Under the pieces are notes generated by a model. That model searched no databases. It was not told the DNA's origin and saw only the letters and a list, made by a program, of their open reading frames with translations. DNA of 41,755 nt from Oscillospiraceae bacterium (GTDB lineage Bacteria > Bacillota > Clostridia > Oscillospirales > Oscillospiraceae). Numbering within the stretch: the first letter of the stretch is position 1; the number at the start of each line of letters is the position of its first letter. Below are positions 1 through 6,770 of this stretch, piece by piece. The translations under genes and the position numbers were made by a program. Location of the stretch: assembly GCA_015068455.1 (NCBI GenBank), contig SVKO01000010.1, positions 1-41,755 of the forward strand, written 5' to 3'.

Positions 1-1749
1 AAGGCCATCGAGGCCGGTCCGGCCATGAGCAAGGAAGCGCAGTACACGCCCGAGACCTGGGCGCCCTACGCGGCTGCTCTGGAGGCCGCCGAGGCTCTGA
101 AGGACGTGCGCATCTATGACGCCGAGGGTGTGGAGGCCGTCAAGAAGGCCACCGCCGACCTGATCGCTGCCACCGAAGCGCTGGAGAAAAAGCCGGATGT
201 GCCCGGCGAATGGGTCCTGGCCGACGCCATTGAGGCCGGCAAGACCTACGTGATCGTGTCCGAGGGCGCCTACGCCATGACCAACGAGGCTGTAACCGGC
301 AAGGAGTCCTATGCCGATTCCAGCACCACCATGGGCGCCAAGGCCGTGACCGTGGCCGACGGCGTCATCACCAGCGAGGTCGATGACTCCATGCTGTGGA
401 CCTTCACCGCGTACGACGGCCCTGCGGCGTACGACGGACTGGATCAGTACTACATCCAGGATGCTTCCGGCAAGTATCTGCGCCGCGGCTCCATGAGCCA
501 GCGCAACGGCGCTCTGATTCTCGAGGACGGCAAGTCCGGCGGCAAGCCGCGCTACTACGCCTGGTCCTTCAAGGATTACGAGGGCATGGAAGCCACCTAT
601 GCGATGTACACCAACTCCGAGAACGCCTACGGCACCGATTATCCCGGCCGCGTGGGCGGCAACGCCTCCGGCTTCGACCTCCCGTCTCAGCTGGAGCAGC
701 GCTCCGACGCAGATCCCTTCGCCTTCATGAACGACGGCGTCTGCTCGCATATCACCCTCTACACCAAGGGCGGCGGCGAGCCCCAGCAGCCTGCGGACAA
801 GACCGCGCTGAACAAGGCCATCGAGGATGCCGAGAAGGTCAACAAGGACGAGTACACAGATGCATCCGTGGCCGCCCTGGAGAAGGCCATCGCCGACGCC
901 AAGAAGGTTCAGGCCAACGAAAAGGCGACGCAGAAGCAGGTCGACGCTGCTGCCAAGGCGGTGACCGACGCGGTCAATGCCCTGGAGAAGAAGCCCGCGG
1001 TCAACAAGGATGCGCTGGATCAGGCCATCGCAGACGCGGAAAAGATCGAAAAAGACAAGTACACCGACGAGAGCGTGGCTGCGCTGGAGAAGGCCGTCGA
1101 AGACGCCAAGGCCGTCCAGGCCGACGACAAGGCCACCCAGCAGCAGGTCGACGACGCCAAGAAGGCGGTCGAGGCCGCCATCGAAGCATTGGAGGAAAAG
1201 TCCGACGACTTCCTGTTCGACGATGTGAAGGATCCCGGCAAGTTCTACTTCGATCCCGTCTACTGGGCCTTCTATGCAGAGCCCCAGATCACCAAGGGCA
1301 CCGACGATACCCACTTCGGCCCCGACAACGCCTGCACCAGAGGCCATGTCGTGACCTTCCTGTGGCGCGCCGCCGGCGAGCCCGCGCCCAAGAGCACGCA
1401 GACCCCGTTCACCGACCTCAAGCCCGGCGCCTTCTATGAGAAGGCCGTGGCCTGGGCTGTGGAGGAAGGCATCACCAAGGGCATGACGGACACCACCTTC
1501 GCGCCCGACGGCAAGTGCAACCGCGGCCAGATCGTGACCTTCCTGTGGCGCTTCAAGGGTGAACCCGCGCCCAAGAGCACGCAGACCCCGTTCACCGACC
1601 TCAAGGCCGGCGCCTTCTATGAGAACGCCGTGGCCTGGGCCGTGGAGAACGATGTCACGAAGGGCATAACCGAAACCACCTTCGGCCCGGACGCCACCTG
1701 CACCAGAGGCCAGGTCGTGACCTTCCTGTACAGAGCAACCGCGGAATAA
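1..1749 (+). CDS. Secreted FIVAR/SLH surface protein, 5' end outside window
   Basis: The reading frame is open from base 1 (AAG GCC ATC), so the gene starts upstream; the Met at 25 is internal, inside a FIVAR helix. 582 residues are visible. In order: a FIVAR-type three-helix segment (about 1-65), a domain of about 195 residues rich in Tyr, Gly and Asp that I cannot place (perhaps ricin-like or carbohydrate-binding), two more FIVAR segments (about 266-333 and 334-400), then three SLH domains starting near 403, 468 and 528. The SLH motifs read CTRGH, CNRGQ and CTRGQ. SLH triplets normally anchor proteins to pyruvylated secondary wall polymer, so this is a cell-surface protein. Any enzymatic domain would lie upstream. 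SLH2 and SLH3 share about 80 nearly identical bases (1381-1459 and 1564-1642). Its C-terminus closely resembles that of the esterase at 22518-25700. A strong terminator follows. Confidence 0.9.
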   Translation, partial: KAIEAGPAMSKEAQYTPETWAPYAAALEAAEALKDVRIYDAEGVEAVKKATADLIAATEALEKKPDVPGEWVLADAIEAGKTYVIVSEGAYAMTNEAVTGKESYADSSTTMGAKAVTVADGVITSEVDDSMLWTFTAYDGPAAYDGLDQYYIQDASGKYLRRGSMSQRNGALILEDGKSGGKPRYYAWSFKDYEGMEATYAMYTNSENAYGTDYPGRVGGNASGFDLPSQLEQRSDADPFAFMNDGVCSHITLYTKGGGEPQQPADKTALNKAIEDAEKVNKDEYTDASVAALEKAIADAKKVQANEKATQKQVDAAAKAVTDAVNALEKKPAVNKDALDQAIADAEKIEKDKYTDESVAALEKAVEDAKAVQADDKATQQQVDDAKKAVEAAIEALEEKSDDFLFDDVKDPGKFYFDPVYWAFYAEPQITKGTDDTHFGPDNACTRGHVVTFLWRAAGEPAPKSTQTPFTDLKPGAFYEKAVAWAVEEGITKGMTDTTFAPDGKCNRGQIVTFLWRFKGEPAPKSTQTPFTDLKAGAFYENAVAWAVENDVTKGITETTFGPDATCTRGQVVTFLYRATAE

Positions 1750-1792
1750 GCGAACGCTTCTGAATCCCGAAACAACCGCATAAACAAAACCA

Positions 1793-1825
1793 GCCGGGGC
1801 TGCATCCGCAGCCCCGGCATTTCTT
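1793..1825 (+). terminator. Intrinsic terminator of the SLH protein gene
   Basis: A perfect 11-bp GC-rich stem (1793-1803 with 1808-1818, loop ATCC) is followed by a broken T tract (ATTTCTTT). It lies 44 bases after the stop codon. Confidence 0.85.
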
Positions 1826-1931
1826 TGCCTCTAAGCCTCCCTTTGTACAAGGTAGCCTCCGCCGAAGAAGCCTTCCCCATGCGAGGCCGTCAAAGGCTGA
1901 TATCCGAATCATAAAGCCGAATAACGCATCA

Positions 1932-1964
1932 AGAGCTCCCGGTCCCCCGACCGTGAGCTTTTTT
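1932..1964 (+). terminator. Second intrinsic terminator, not directly behind a gene
   Basis: Stem AGCTC-C-CGGTC (1934-1944) pairs with GACCG-T-GAGCT (1949-1959) and is followed by six T. No gene lies between it and the previous terminator; the 106 bases between them hold nothing I can call. It isolates the promoter at 1969. Confidence 0.7.
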
Positions 1965-1968
1965 CGAA

Positions 1969-1997
1969 TTGACACAGACGTTCCGTGGGCGTATGAT
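1969..1997 (+). promoter_or_regulatory. Sigma-A promoter upstream of the 2044 gene
   Basis: TTGACA (1969-1974), a 17-base spacer and TATGAT (1992-1997). The transcript would begin near 2004 and contain a hairpin in which CAT-ACCCT (2011-2019) can pair with AGGGT-ATG (2033-2041, one mismatch), masking the ribosome binding site of the next ORF. Confidence 0.7.
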
Positions 1998-2043
1998 AGC
2001 CGCAGAGCGGCATGACCCTATATGGATGAAACAGGGTGATGCT

Positions 2044-2356
2044 ATGAAACAGACGGACGCGGAAAAGATCATATTCGGCTATTTGGACGGCGGCGTTTAT
2101 CGACCAGACCGTCATGCAGATCTATGCGCTGCCGGTTTCGAAGACGAAGCGGAAGACCATGGCCCGGAGGGCGCTGAAGGAACTGTTTCACATCGAGGGC
2201 AGCATGCGCCCGTTATGGATTCACGCTTCCCTGTGGCCGATGGGGAAGGACACTCCGATGAAGTATCTCCATGCGAAGCGGGACGGAGAGCGTTTCCTGT
2301 ATACGTTCCGGGATATGACTACCGGGGAAATCAGAGAGATTGAGGATTATTATTGA
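2044..2356 (+). pseudogene. Small unknown gene, probably frameshifted
   Basis: An ATG at 2044 with AGGGTGAT in front opens a frame reading MKQTDAEKIIFGYLDGG, which then turns into Arg/Asp/His/Gly-rich sequence typical of a shadow frame. From about 2096 frame 2 carries protein-like sequence (FIDQTVMQIYALPVSKTKR onward, ending GEIREIEDYY at 2356). The Met at 2114 in that second frame has no ribosome binding site. The simplest reading is one gene of about 103 residues with a single-base change in phase near 2085-2098, within GGACGGCGGCG. It could be a real mutation or a sequence error. I do not recognise the family. The DUF3592-like gene follows 34 bases later. Confidence 0.5.
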
Positions 2357-2390
2357 GGTTTTGCTGTTTGAGGGCGAAGGGGTGCGTTCT

Positions 2391-2858
2391 ATGAGATGGG
2401 GAGATATTCTTTGCGGATGCCTGATGTTTGCCATGGGCGGCTTTGCTCTGTGGATGCTGATCGGCATGCTCCGCGACAAGATCGGCTTCACGGAGCGATT
2501 CAGCGACCGGACCACGGCGTGGCTTGCTTCTACAAAGCGAGTCGAGGCGATCTATACCAGAAATCATGGGATATTCAGGCATGCGATCGACGCCAAATAT
2601 GAATACATGGTCGAGGGCCGAAAATACACCCGGGCCCATCGCTTTTTTGATACGACGTTCAGCGGCGTGCCGAGAAAAGCCACTGTTGTTTACCAAAAGA
2701 AGCGTCCGGAGCGGGCCTATTTGGAAAGCTTCTCCGGCCCGACGAAGAAAACCCCCTTGGATGTAATCAACTACCCGCCGGACAATGGTCCGCTCATATT
2801 TCTCATCATCGGCACGGCACTATTCTTTGCCGTCGGCCTGCAGTTTTTCTTTCGTTAA
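2391..2858 (+). CDS. Membrane protein with DUF3592-like layout
   Basis: 155 residues. I chose the ATG at 2391 (GAAGGGG about 8 bases upstream) over the longer frame from 2340, whose extra residues overlap the previous gene and have no ribosome binding site. There is one hydrophobic segment near residues 5-27, a soluble middle with beta-strand-like sequence (AKYEYMVEGRKYTRAHRFF, ATVVYQKKRPERAYL), and a second hydrophobic segment at the C-terminus (PLIFLIIGTALFFAVGLQFF). Two membrane segments around a small beta domain with a V-x-Y-x-x-x-x-P-x-x-A stretch match the DUF3592 family, whose function is unknown. It is probably cotranscribed with the broken gene in front. Confidence 0.7.
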   Translation: MRWGDILCGCLMFAMGGFALWMLIGMLRDKIGFTERFSDRTTAWLASTKRVEAIYTRNHGIFRHAIDAKYEYMVEGRKYTRAHRFFDTTFSGVPRKATVVYQKKRPERAYLESFSGPTKKTPLDVINYPPDNGPLIFLIIGTALFFAVGLQFFFR

Positions 2859-2960
2859 GAAAAAGACGGGGAATACCGGAGACAAAATAATCAAAAAGCC
2901 GCATCGCGGCAGAAAGAATGCGAGACACGAGACGATCTATTGATTTCTTGATAGCACAGC

Positions 2961-2994
2961 ACGCCCCGCTCCGAAATTCATCGGAGCGGGACGT
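2961..2994. terminator. Hairpin between convergent genes
   Basis: CCCGCTCCGA (2964-2973) and TCGGAGCGGG (2981-2990) form a perfect 10-bp stem with a 7-base loop. The T tract is weak on both sides (GTCTTTACTTTATTT on the plus side). It sits between the DUF3592-like gene and the convergent XRE gene and may serve both. Confidence 0.55.
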
Positions 2995-2998
2995 GTCT

Positions 2999-3241
2999 TT
3001 ACTTTATTTGCTGTTCCAAAGAATCAAACTCAGGCGCGGAAAAGAATTCTCCAAGGGTCATGTCCAGCCCGTCGCAGATCGTTTTAATCGTGATGAGCTT
3101 GGGATTGCGGCTTTTGCCGTACAGGATGTTTTTGATGCTCGACGGCGGCAGCGCTGAAAGCGACGAGAGCTTGTTGATCGTAATGTTCCGTTCACTGCAC
3201 AGACGCAGAATCCGATCTCTGACTGCGGAAGCGATATCCAT
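2999..3241 (-). CDS. XRE/Cro-type HTH repressor
   Basis: 80 residues, almost entirely one HTH_3 (lambda Cro/CI-like) domain: INKLSSLSALPPSSIKNILYGKSRNPKLITIKTICDGL is the helix-turn-helix core, followed by DMTLGEFF, a typical ending. The frame allows Met at 3247, but the sequence there is AGGAGGG directly abutting that ATG; the Met at 3241 lies 7 bases from AGGAGG and is the better start. It is divergent from the 50-residue ORF at 3349. The shared region contains two inverted repeats over the two -10 boxes, so it probably represses itself and its neighbour. The role of the pair is unknown. Confidence 0.85.
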   Translation of the reverse strand: MDIASAVRDRILRLCSERNITINKLSSLSALPPSSIKNILYGKSRNPKLITIKTICDGLDMTLGEFFSAPEFDSLEQQIK

Positions 3242-3261
3242 GTCCATCCCTCCTAATCTTA

Positions 3262-3292
3262 TGTATCAAGCATACAAAAGGATTCTGGACAA
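3262..3292 (-). promoter_or_regulatory. Promoter of the XRE gene with overlapping operator
   Basis: On the minus strand TTGTCC (3292-3287), 17 bases, then TTGATA (3269-3264). The inverted repeat TGTAT-N5-ATACA (3262-3276) lies on this -10 box, consistent with autorepression. Its -35 hexamer overlaps that of the divergent promoter. Confidence 0.6.
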
Positions 3293-3314
3293 AGTGGGCT
3301 ATGTGTGCTACTAT
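3286..3314 (+). promoter_or_regulatory. Promoter of the 50-residue ORF
   Basis: TGGACA (3286-3291), 17-base spacer, TACTAT (3309-3314). The -35 shares five bases with the -35 of the divergent XRE promoter. Confidence 0.65.
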
Positions 3315-3330
3315 TAGGCTACACATAGCC
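3297..3330. promoter_or_regulatory. Perfect inverted repeat, likely operator
   Basis: GGCTATGTGT (3297-3306) and ACACATAGCC (3321-3330) are perfect inverted copies 14 bases apart and bracket the plus-strand -10 box. An operator for the adjacent XRE protein is the simplest reading; a 5' UTR hairpin is possible for part of it. Confidence 0.6.
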
Positions 3331-3348
3331 TGATAAAGGGGGATTATC

Positions 3349-3501
3349 ATGGATGAATACAAGGTTCCGTATCTGATCCTGTTCAATCGGGTGACTGACG
3401 TGCTGGAAGCACTGGAAACAAGCGGCATGGCTGACATCCGCGAAATGCTGATTCGGGCACAGCAGGAAGCGGAGGAGGCGTTTATTGAGGCTGGAATATG
3501 A
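3349..3501 (+). CDS. Small acidic helical protein (50 aa), unknown
   Basis: ATG at 3349 preceded by AAAGGGGGAT, TGA at 3499-3501. The product is 50 residues, starts MDEYKVPYLILFNRVTDVLE, and continues as an amphipathic helix rich in Glu, Ala and Arg (IREMLIRAQQEAEEAFIEAG). A strong ribosome binding site, a good promoter and a perfect terminator all support a real gene. I do not recognise a family. The layout (XRE repressor divergent from a small ORF) resembles small regulatory modules or mobile-element remnants, but no integrase or toxin is seen. Confidence 0.75.
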   Translation: MDEYKVPYLILFNRVTDVLEALETSGMADIREMLIRAQQEAEEAFIEAGI

Positions 3502-3505
3502 AAAC

Positions 3506-3540
3506 AAAACACAGGGGCATGTCCCCTGTGTTTTGCTTAT
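3506..3540. terminator. Bidirectional intrinsic terminator
   Basis: AAAACACAGGGG (3506-3517) and CCCCTGTGTTTT (3523-3534) form a perfect 12-bp stem with A runs on one side and T runs on the other. It ends both the 50-residue ORF and the minus-strand gene ending at 3557. Confidence 0.9.
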
Positions 3541-3556
3541 GTTTTTAGCCCAATGG

Positions 3557-4372
3557 TCACCGGATGCATGCCCATCCGCATTCGTCATCCAAAAACGTTC
3601 TTAAATCACCCACGCCGCCTGATTGTGTGTCCTGATAGACGAGATAAACGATCTCGTGCTTTTTGTCGTTGGTCACGATCAGCAGACACTGTTTATAAAA
3701 CTCCAGAGAGTATTCGTCATCATCCCCCGGCAGAAGAAAGCGAAAGCAGTCGTCGCCGATGACCGCATACGGTTCGACCGGCTCTGCCGCCTCTGAATAC
3801 GTATGCCAATGCGTATTCAGAGGCTCCGTGCGGAAATGATAACGTGTTTCCAGCGCGGCCTTCTGCGCTGAATAGTCTGTTGCGTCGTAACGGCACGACA
3901 GCGCGTGAGTTTTGCCAACAAGAACAAAAACGGAAGAGGTATAGTTGTGATAAACGACATTCCGCGGCGCACCGAGCTCCAACGGGATCAGATCCTCCTC
4001 GGGATAGACTTCGCTGAGCGCGGCTTCAAATCTGTCTTGCGCATGCACTTTCGTATGCCAGTATATCTTTGAGGGCATGAACACGAACACGATCAGATTG
4101 AGAAAACCAACTACAAAAAACACGATCGCCCAGGCAGCAAGTCTCCCTGCCATAGAGCCAAATCTTCGGCCGGAACGGATCACAAGAATGATTCTGACCA
4201 AAACAAACCCCAGGAAAGGAAGTATGCAAAAGGACAGGAGGGTTTTTAACTCCAGTACGAAGTGAAAGAATGTGATTTCTGCCAGCAAGAGCGCCAGCGT
4301 CAAACAAAACCAGAGCAGCAGCAGTTTCACGTTCCTGCTTAGCCGGCTGAGCTTCCTTTTTACAGCTTCCAT
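3557..4372 (-). CDS. Membrane protein with C-terminal soluble domain, unknown
   Basis: 271 residues. The start at 4372 has GGGCGGTG five bases upstream; the in-frame ATG at 4387, two bases after the previous stop, is the alternative. Longer in-frame extensions overlap the DUF4173 gene and read as shadow. Three hydrophobic stretches lie near the N-terminus (LLLLWFCLTLALLLAEITFF, LLSFCILPFLGFVLVRIILV, LAAWAIVFFVVGFLNLIVFV), followed by about 150 soluble residues, probably extracytoplasmic, with several Tyr, His and Asp. I do not recognise the family. It is the last gene of the minus-strand operon beginning at 6366 and may work with the DUF4173 protein. Confidence 0.7.
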   Translation of the reverse strand: MEAVKRKLSRLSRNVKLLLLWFCLTLALLLAEITFFHFVLELKTLLSFCILPFLGFVLVRIILVIRSGRRFGSMAGRLAAWAIVFFVVGFLNLIVFVFMPSKIYWHTKVHAQDRFEAALSEVYPEEDLIPLELGAPRNVVYHNYTSSVFVLVGKTHALSCRYDATDYSAQKAALETRYHFRTEPLNTHWHTYSEAAEPVEPYAVIGDDCFRFLLPGDDDEYSLEFYKQCLLIVTNDKKHEIVYLVYQDTQSGGVGDLRTFLDDECGWACIR

Positions 4373-4389
4373 TTTGACACCGCCCATCG

Positions 4390-5673
4390 TTATACCAGAT
4401 GCAGCAGGGCCAGGGACAATCCGCTGAAAATCGCCCAGGCGCGGACGCTGCGGCGGTTCGTCCAGAGGGACCAGATGGCGCAGATCACGCCGACGGACAG
4501 GGAAGCGATCAGCCATGCGCTCTGCAGGCGCAGGGGAGTGAAGCCGAAGCAGTCGATGTACAGCCAGAGCTTTGATCCGGCGGTGACGGCCAGCAGCAGA
4601 CTCTCGGCCAGGATGACCGTGGCGGCAGCGCGCAGACCGCGGTGGGTCCTCGCGGATTCGCCGGCGCTGCGCAGGGCCAGCCAGAGCAGGGCAAAGTTGA
4701 GCACCATGACCTTGCACAGCTCAAAGAAGCCCTGCCGGGCATACTCTGCCACGGTGAAATCCTTCGGAAGGGTGCGGGTGAACGCGCCGAACAGGTACTG
4801 CCCCTGCACGAAGAAGAATACGCCGTAGAGCAGGGCGAAGACCGCCAGCAGGGCGATCCAGATTTTGACCGGCACCGCCCGCATCCGCTCCAGGGCGGCG
4901 CAGAGTTTGCCGCCGCGTTCGCGGATCTGCTGCTCCCGGCCGACGCCGACCGCCAGACCGTAGAGGTATGCGCCCACGGGCAGACTGAGCACCAGACGGG
5001 AAAAGAAGGTAATCAGATCGAAATGGACCTTAATGGTGAACGGCGCCCGGATCAATTCGGCAAAACCGCGGTCCGCCTGCGACAGCAGGACGGCGGCTGC
5101 GATAAACGCGCCGGCCGCCGCCAGAATCGCCAGGACGGACCAGAAGACCGTCCTGCCGGCGGTCTTTTCACGCCGCCGGGGGAAGGTGCCCAGGACGCGG
5201 AAGCGCAGAAAGAAGTTGGCAAAGGGATAGACAATGGCGCCGCAGAAGCCGTCCGCGGGCAGCAGGTGGGAGGTGCGGCCCTCCATGAGCGCGTCCGCTC
5301 TGTTCAGAACATAGTAGATGGCAAAGCCGTGGAGGAACAGCCATGTATGGTCTTCCCATACCTTGCCGCCGCCCCAGAGGGGCGGCAGGACGCAAAGCGC
5401 CAGGCATCCCAGCCAGACCCAGCGCTCCCATCCGGCGCGCACGGTGCGATGGGCGTACTCCACGCCCAGACAGAACACCAGTGTGAAAACCGCGAACAGG
5501 ATGCGGATCGTTTTCCCTTCCGCCAGGATTGCGCAGACATAAAGGAAGGCGGCGGGATAACTCAGAAGCGCCAGCAGACGCTCTTTTGCCGTGGCGCTGA
5601 AGGTCTTGCGCATGACGGCATATTGCGGCTGGACCGGCTGGCCGGTCTGCGGATCGAATCGGATCTCGTCCAT
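4390..5673 (-). CDS. DUF4173-type polytopic membrane protein
   Basis: 427 residues with around ten hydrophobic segments. The N-terminus MDEIRFDPQTGQPVQPQYAV looks cytosolic. The C-terminal half carries the stretch RTLPKDFTVAEYARQGFFEL followed by further membrane helices, which I associate with DUF4153/DUF4173 proteins; their function is not established. It follows the HTH gene by 9 bases and precedes the next membrane gene by 17 bases (from its chosen start), so it is part of the operon DUF2975 - HTH - DUF4173 - membrane protein. Such regulator/membrane clusters often respond to envelope conditions, but that is inference. Confidence 0.8.
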   Translation of the reverse strand: MDEIRFDPQTGQPVQPQYAVMRKTFSATAKERLLALLSYPAAFLYVCAILAEGKTIRILFAVFTLVFCLGVEYAHRTVRAGWERWVWLGCLALCVLPPLWGGGKVWEDHTWLFLHGFAIYYVLNRADALMEGRTSHLLPADGFCGAIVYPFANFFLRFRVLGTFPRRREKTAGRTVFWSVLAILAAAGAFIAAAVLLSQADRGFAELIRAPFTIKVHFDLITFFSRLVLSLPVGAYLYGLAVGVGREQQIRERGGKLCAALERMRAVPVKIWIALLAVFALLYGVFFFVQGQYLFGAFTRTLPKDFTVAEYARQGFFELCKVMVLNFALLWLALRSAGESARTHRGLRAAATVILAESLLLAVTAGSKLWLYIDCFGFTPLRLQSAWLIASLSVGVICAIWSLWTNRRSVRAWAIFSGLSLALLHLV

Positions 5674-5682
5674 AGGTTCCTC

Positions 5683-5895
5683 CTATTCCGGGTCGTCCCG
5701 GAATTCCAGCAGATCCCCGGGCTGACAGGAAAGCTCACGGCACAGGGCCATCAGGGTGGAAAACCGGACGGCCTTGGCCTTGTTGTTTTTCAGAATGGAC
5801 AGGTTGACGGGGGTGATGCCCACGCGCTCGGCCAGCTCGTTCAGGCCGATCTTGCGCTTCGCCATCATCACGTCCAGATTCACAATGATTTCCAT
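5683..5895 (-). CDS. YozG-like HTH_26 transcriptional regulator
   Basis: 70 residues, a single small Cro/CI-type HTH: IIVNLDVMMAKRKIGLNELA, then ERVGITPVNLSILKNNKAKA, then FSTLMALCRELSCQPGDLLE. Both sequence and length match the HTH_26/YozG type. In Firmicutes it is frequently encoded next to a DUF2975 membrane protein, as here (9 bases downstream of it), and the pair is thought to act together. It probably controls its own operon; AACGATA direct repeats (about 6434-6447) lie upstream of the operon promoter. Confidence 0.9.
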   Translation of the reverse strand: MEIIVNLDVMMAKRKIGLNELAERVGITPVNLSILKNNKAKAVRFSTLMALCRELSCQPGDLLEFRDDPE

Positions 5896-5904
5896 GACGG
5901 TACC

Positions 5905-6366
5905 TCACACGACGAGATTCAGCTCTTCGCGCATGGACAGGGCGCTTTCAAAGGTGTTTGCGACGATGCGCACGATGGCGCCCATGAAGCCCGCGCACAG
6001 GGCGAGCAGGGCCATGGGAAGGTAGTAGAGGGCGCTGACCAGGGTGATCAGAGCCACGGCGAAGCAGCACCAGCTCGTGATGCGCAGGCAGCGCACGCTC
6101 CCGCCGGAGAAGGCGTCGCCCTTTGCTACCAGGCGAAGCAGCAGCCACAGCTGGACCACCGCCAGCCACGCGCAGCAGCTGCAGCAGTAAATGGTGGTCA
6201 TGAACAGGATGCAGTCGCGCGTACCGCCGTGCCCGTGGGACACGCCGAGGAACCAGCGCACGATCCAGTAGCCCCGCACGTCCAGGTACAGCAGGAGCAG
6301 TGCAAAAACGATCAGACAGGCCTGGGAAAACCACAGGCTGTATTTTTTTGTCGATTTCGGATTCAT
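5905..6366 (-). CDS. DUF2975 family membrane protein
   Basis: 153 residues from the ATG at 6366, which has AAAGGGTGAT four bases upstream; the longer frame from 6414 would run into the promoter. Four hydrophobic segments are visible (FSQACLIVFALLLLYLDVRG, CCSCCAWLAVVQLWLLLRLV, SWCCFAVALITLVSALYYLP, ALLALCAGFMGAIVRIVANT), and the end SALSMREELNLVV resembles the usual DUF2975 C-terminus. It is first gene of the operon and partner of the YozG-like regulator. A cluster of cysteines (CCSCC) in the second segment is unusual. Confidence 0.8.
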   Translation of the reverse strand: MNPKSTKKYSLWFSQACLIVFALLLLYLDVRGYWIVRWFLGVSHGHGGTRDCILFMTTIYCCSCCAWLAVVQLWLLLRLVAKGDAFSGGSVRCLRITSWCCFAVALITLVSALYYLPMALLALCAGFMGAIVRIVANTFESALSMREELNLVV

Positions 6367-6396
6367 AGGGATCACCCTTTCTGCGATGTTGGCCTT

Positions 6397-6425
6397 AGGA
6401 TAGCACGGGAACAAATGTTTGTCAA
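6397..6425 (-). promoter_or_regulatory. Promoter of the DUF2975-HTH-DUF4173 operon
   Basis: Minus-strand TTGACA (6425-6420), 17 bases, TATCCT (6402-6397). Just upstream on this strand lie two tandem copies of TATCGTT inside an AT-rich stretch (about 6431-6450), a plausible binding site for the operon's HTH protein. Confidence 0.75.
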
Positions 6426-6460
6426 CTAAAAATTAACGATAAACGATAATTATTGAGTGA

Positions 6461-6524
6461 CGAAGCACTGTCTTCCCAGCAGAGGGGAGGACTTCGCGAT
6501 GAGGCGCGGCACGGCGGAGCGCCT
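6461..6524. repeat. Two adjacent hairpin-forming inverted repeats
   Basis: CGAAG (6461-6465) plus TCTTCCC (6471-6477) pair with GGGAGGA plus CTTCG (6485-6496), a 12-bp stem with a 5-base bulge. A second perfect inverted repeat, AGGCGC (6502-6507) and GCGCCT (6519-6524), follows. No T tract follows either strand, so a terminator is unlikely. Confidence 0.5.
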
Positions 6525-6561
6525 GTTATCCTGAAACTGAAGCAAATAATGGAAAAAACAG

Positions 6562-6590
6562 TTGATTTTTCCTGAAAAAAAGCGTATAAT
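6562..6590 (+). promoter_or_regulatory. Distal promoter P1 of the str operon or of a leader RNA
   Basis: TTGATT (6562-6567), 17 bases, perfect TATAAT (6585-6590). A transcript would start near 6597 and run 174 bases before the first gene, through a small hairpin and a TTTTTT run at about 6669-6674. Confidence 0.75.
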
Positions 6591-6694
6591 ATAAGTCCGA
6601 CTGCGTGAAACCCGGCGCTTTTTGCGCCAAAATCGGCAGAGCGGGAGGATCCGGATCTGCAAGAAGGTTTTTTCGGCAAAACGTTAGATTTTTA

Positions 6695-6723
6695 TTGACT
6701 AATCTTGGTCAATCTGCTATAAT
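6695..6723 (+). promoter_or_regulatory. Proximal promoter P2 of the str operon
   Basis: TTGACT (6695-6700), 17 bases, perfect TATAAT (6718-6723). Its short leader ends in the GAAGGAGGA ribosome binding site at 6755-6763. Confidence 0.85.
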
Positions 6724-6770
6724 CACTATTTGTGTGGGTCCGTTTTGGCGGGCCGAAGGAGGAACGATCC

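Larger units (their letters stand above)
6426..6770. other. 345-base gene-free region between divergent operons
   Basis: It holds a likely operator (AACGATA repeats, about 6434-6447), a structured segment (6461-6496 and 6502-6524) and two plus-strand promoters (6562-6590 and 6695-6723). Between the promoters, GGCGC-TTTTT-GCGCC forms a small hairpin near 6615-6629. An 11-codon ORF at 6499 is too short to support. No protein gene is seen. Confidence 0.6.

Noticed and set aside
796-1200. Periodic repeats as a possible CRISPR or tandem DNA repeat
   Set aside because: The repeats are FIVAR protein repeats within one reading frame; there are no constant repeats with variable spacers.
1826-1931. 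Fragment resembling dispersed intergenic repeats (CCTCCCTTTGTACAAGG)
   Set aside because: Only a short stretch looks familiar, no inverted partner is present, and copy number cannot be checked from the window.
4387-4717. N-terminal extension of the membrane protein to 4717
   Set aside because: The extra residues are Arg/Pro/His-rich shadow of the overlapping DUF4173 gene; a start with a ribosome binding site lies at 4372.
6499-6534. 11-codon ORF with GGGGAGG upstream
   Set aside because: Too short, inside a hairpin-rich segment, and not between a promoter and a terminator.
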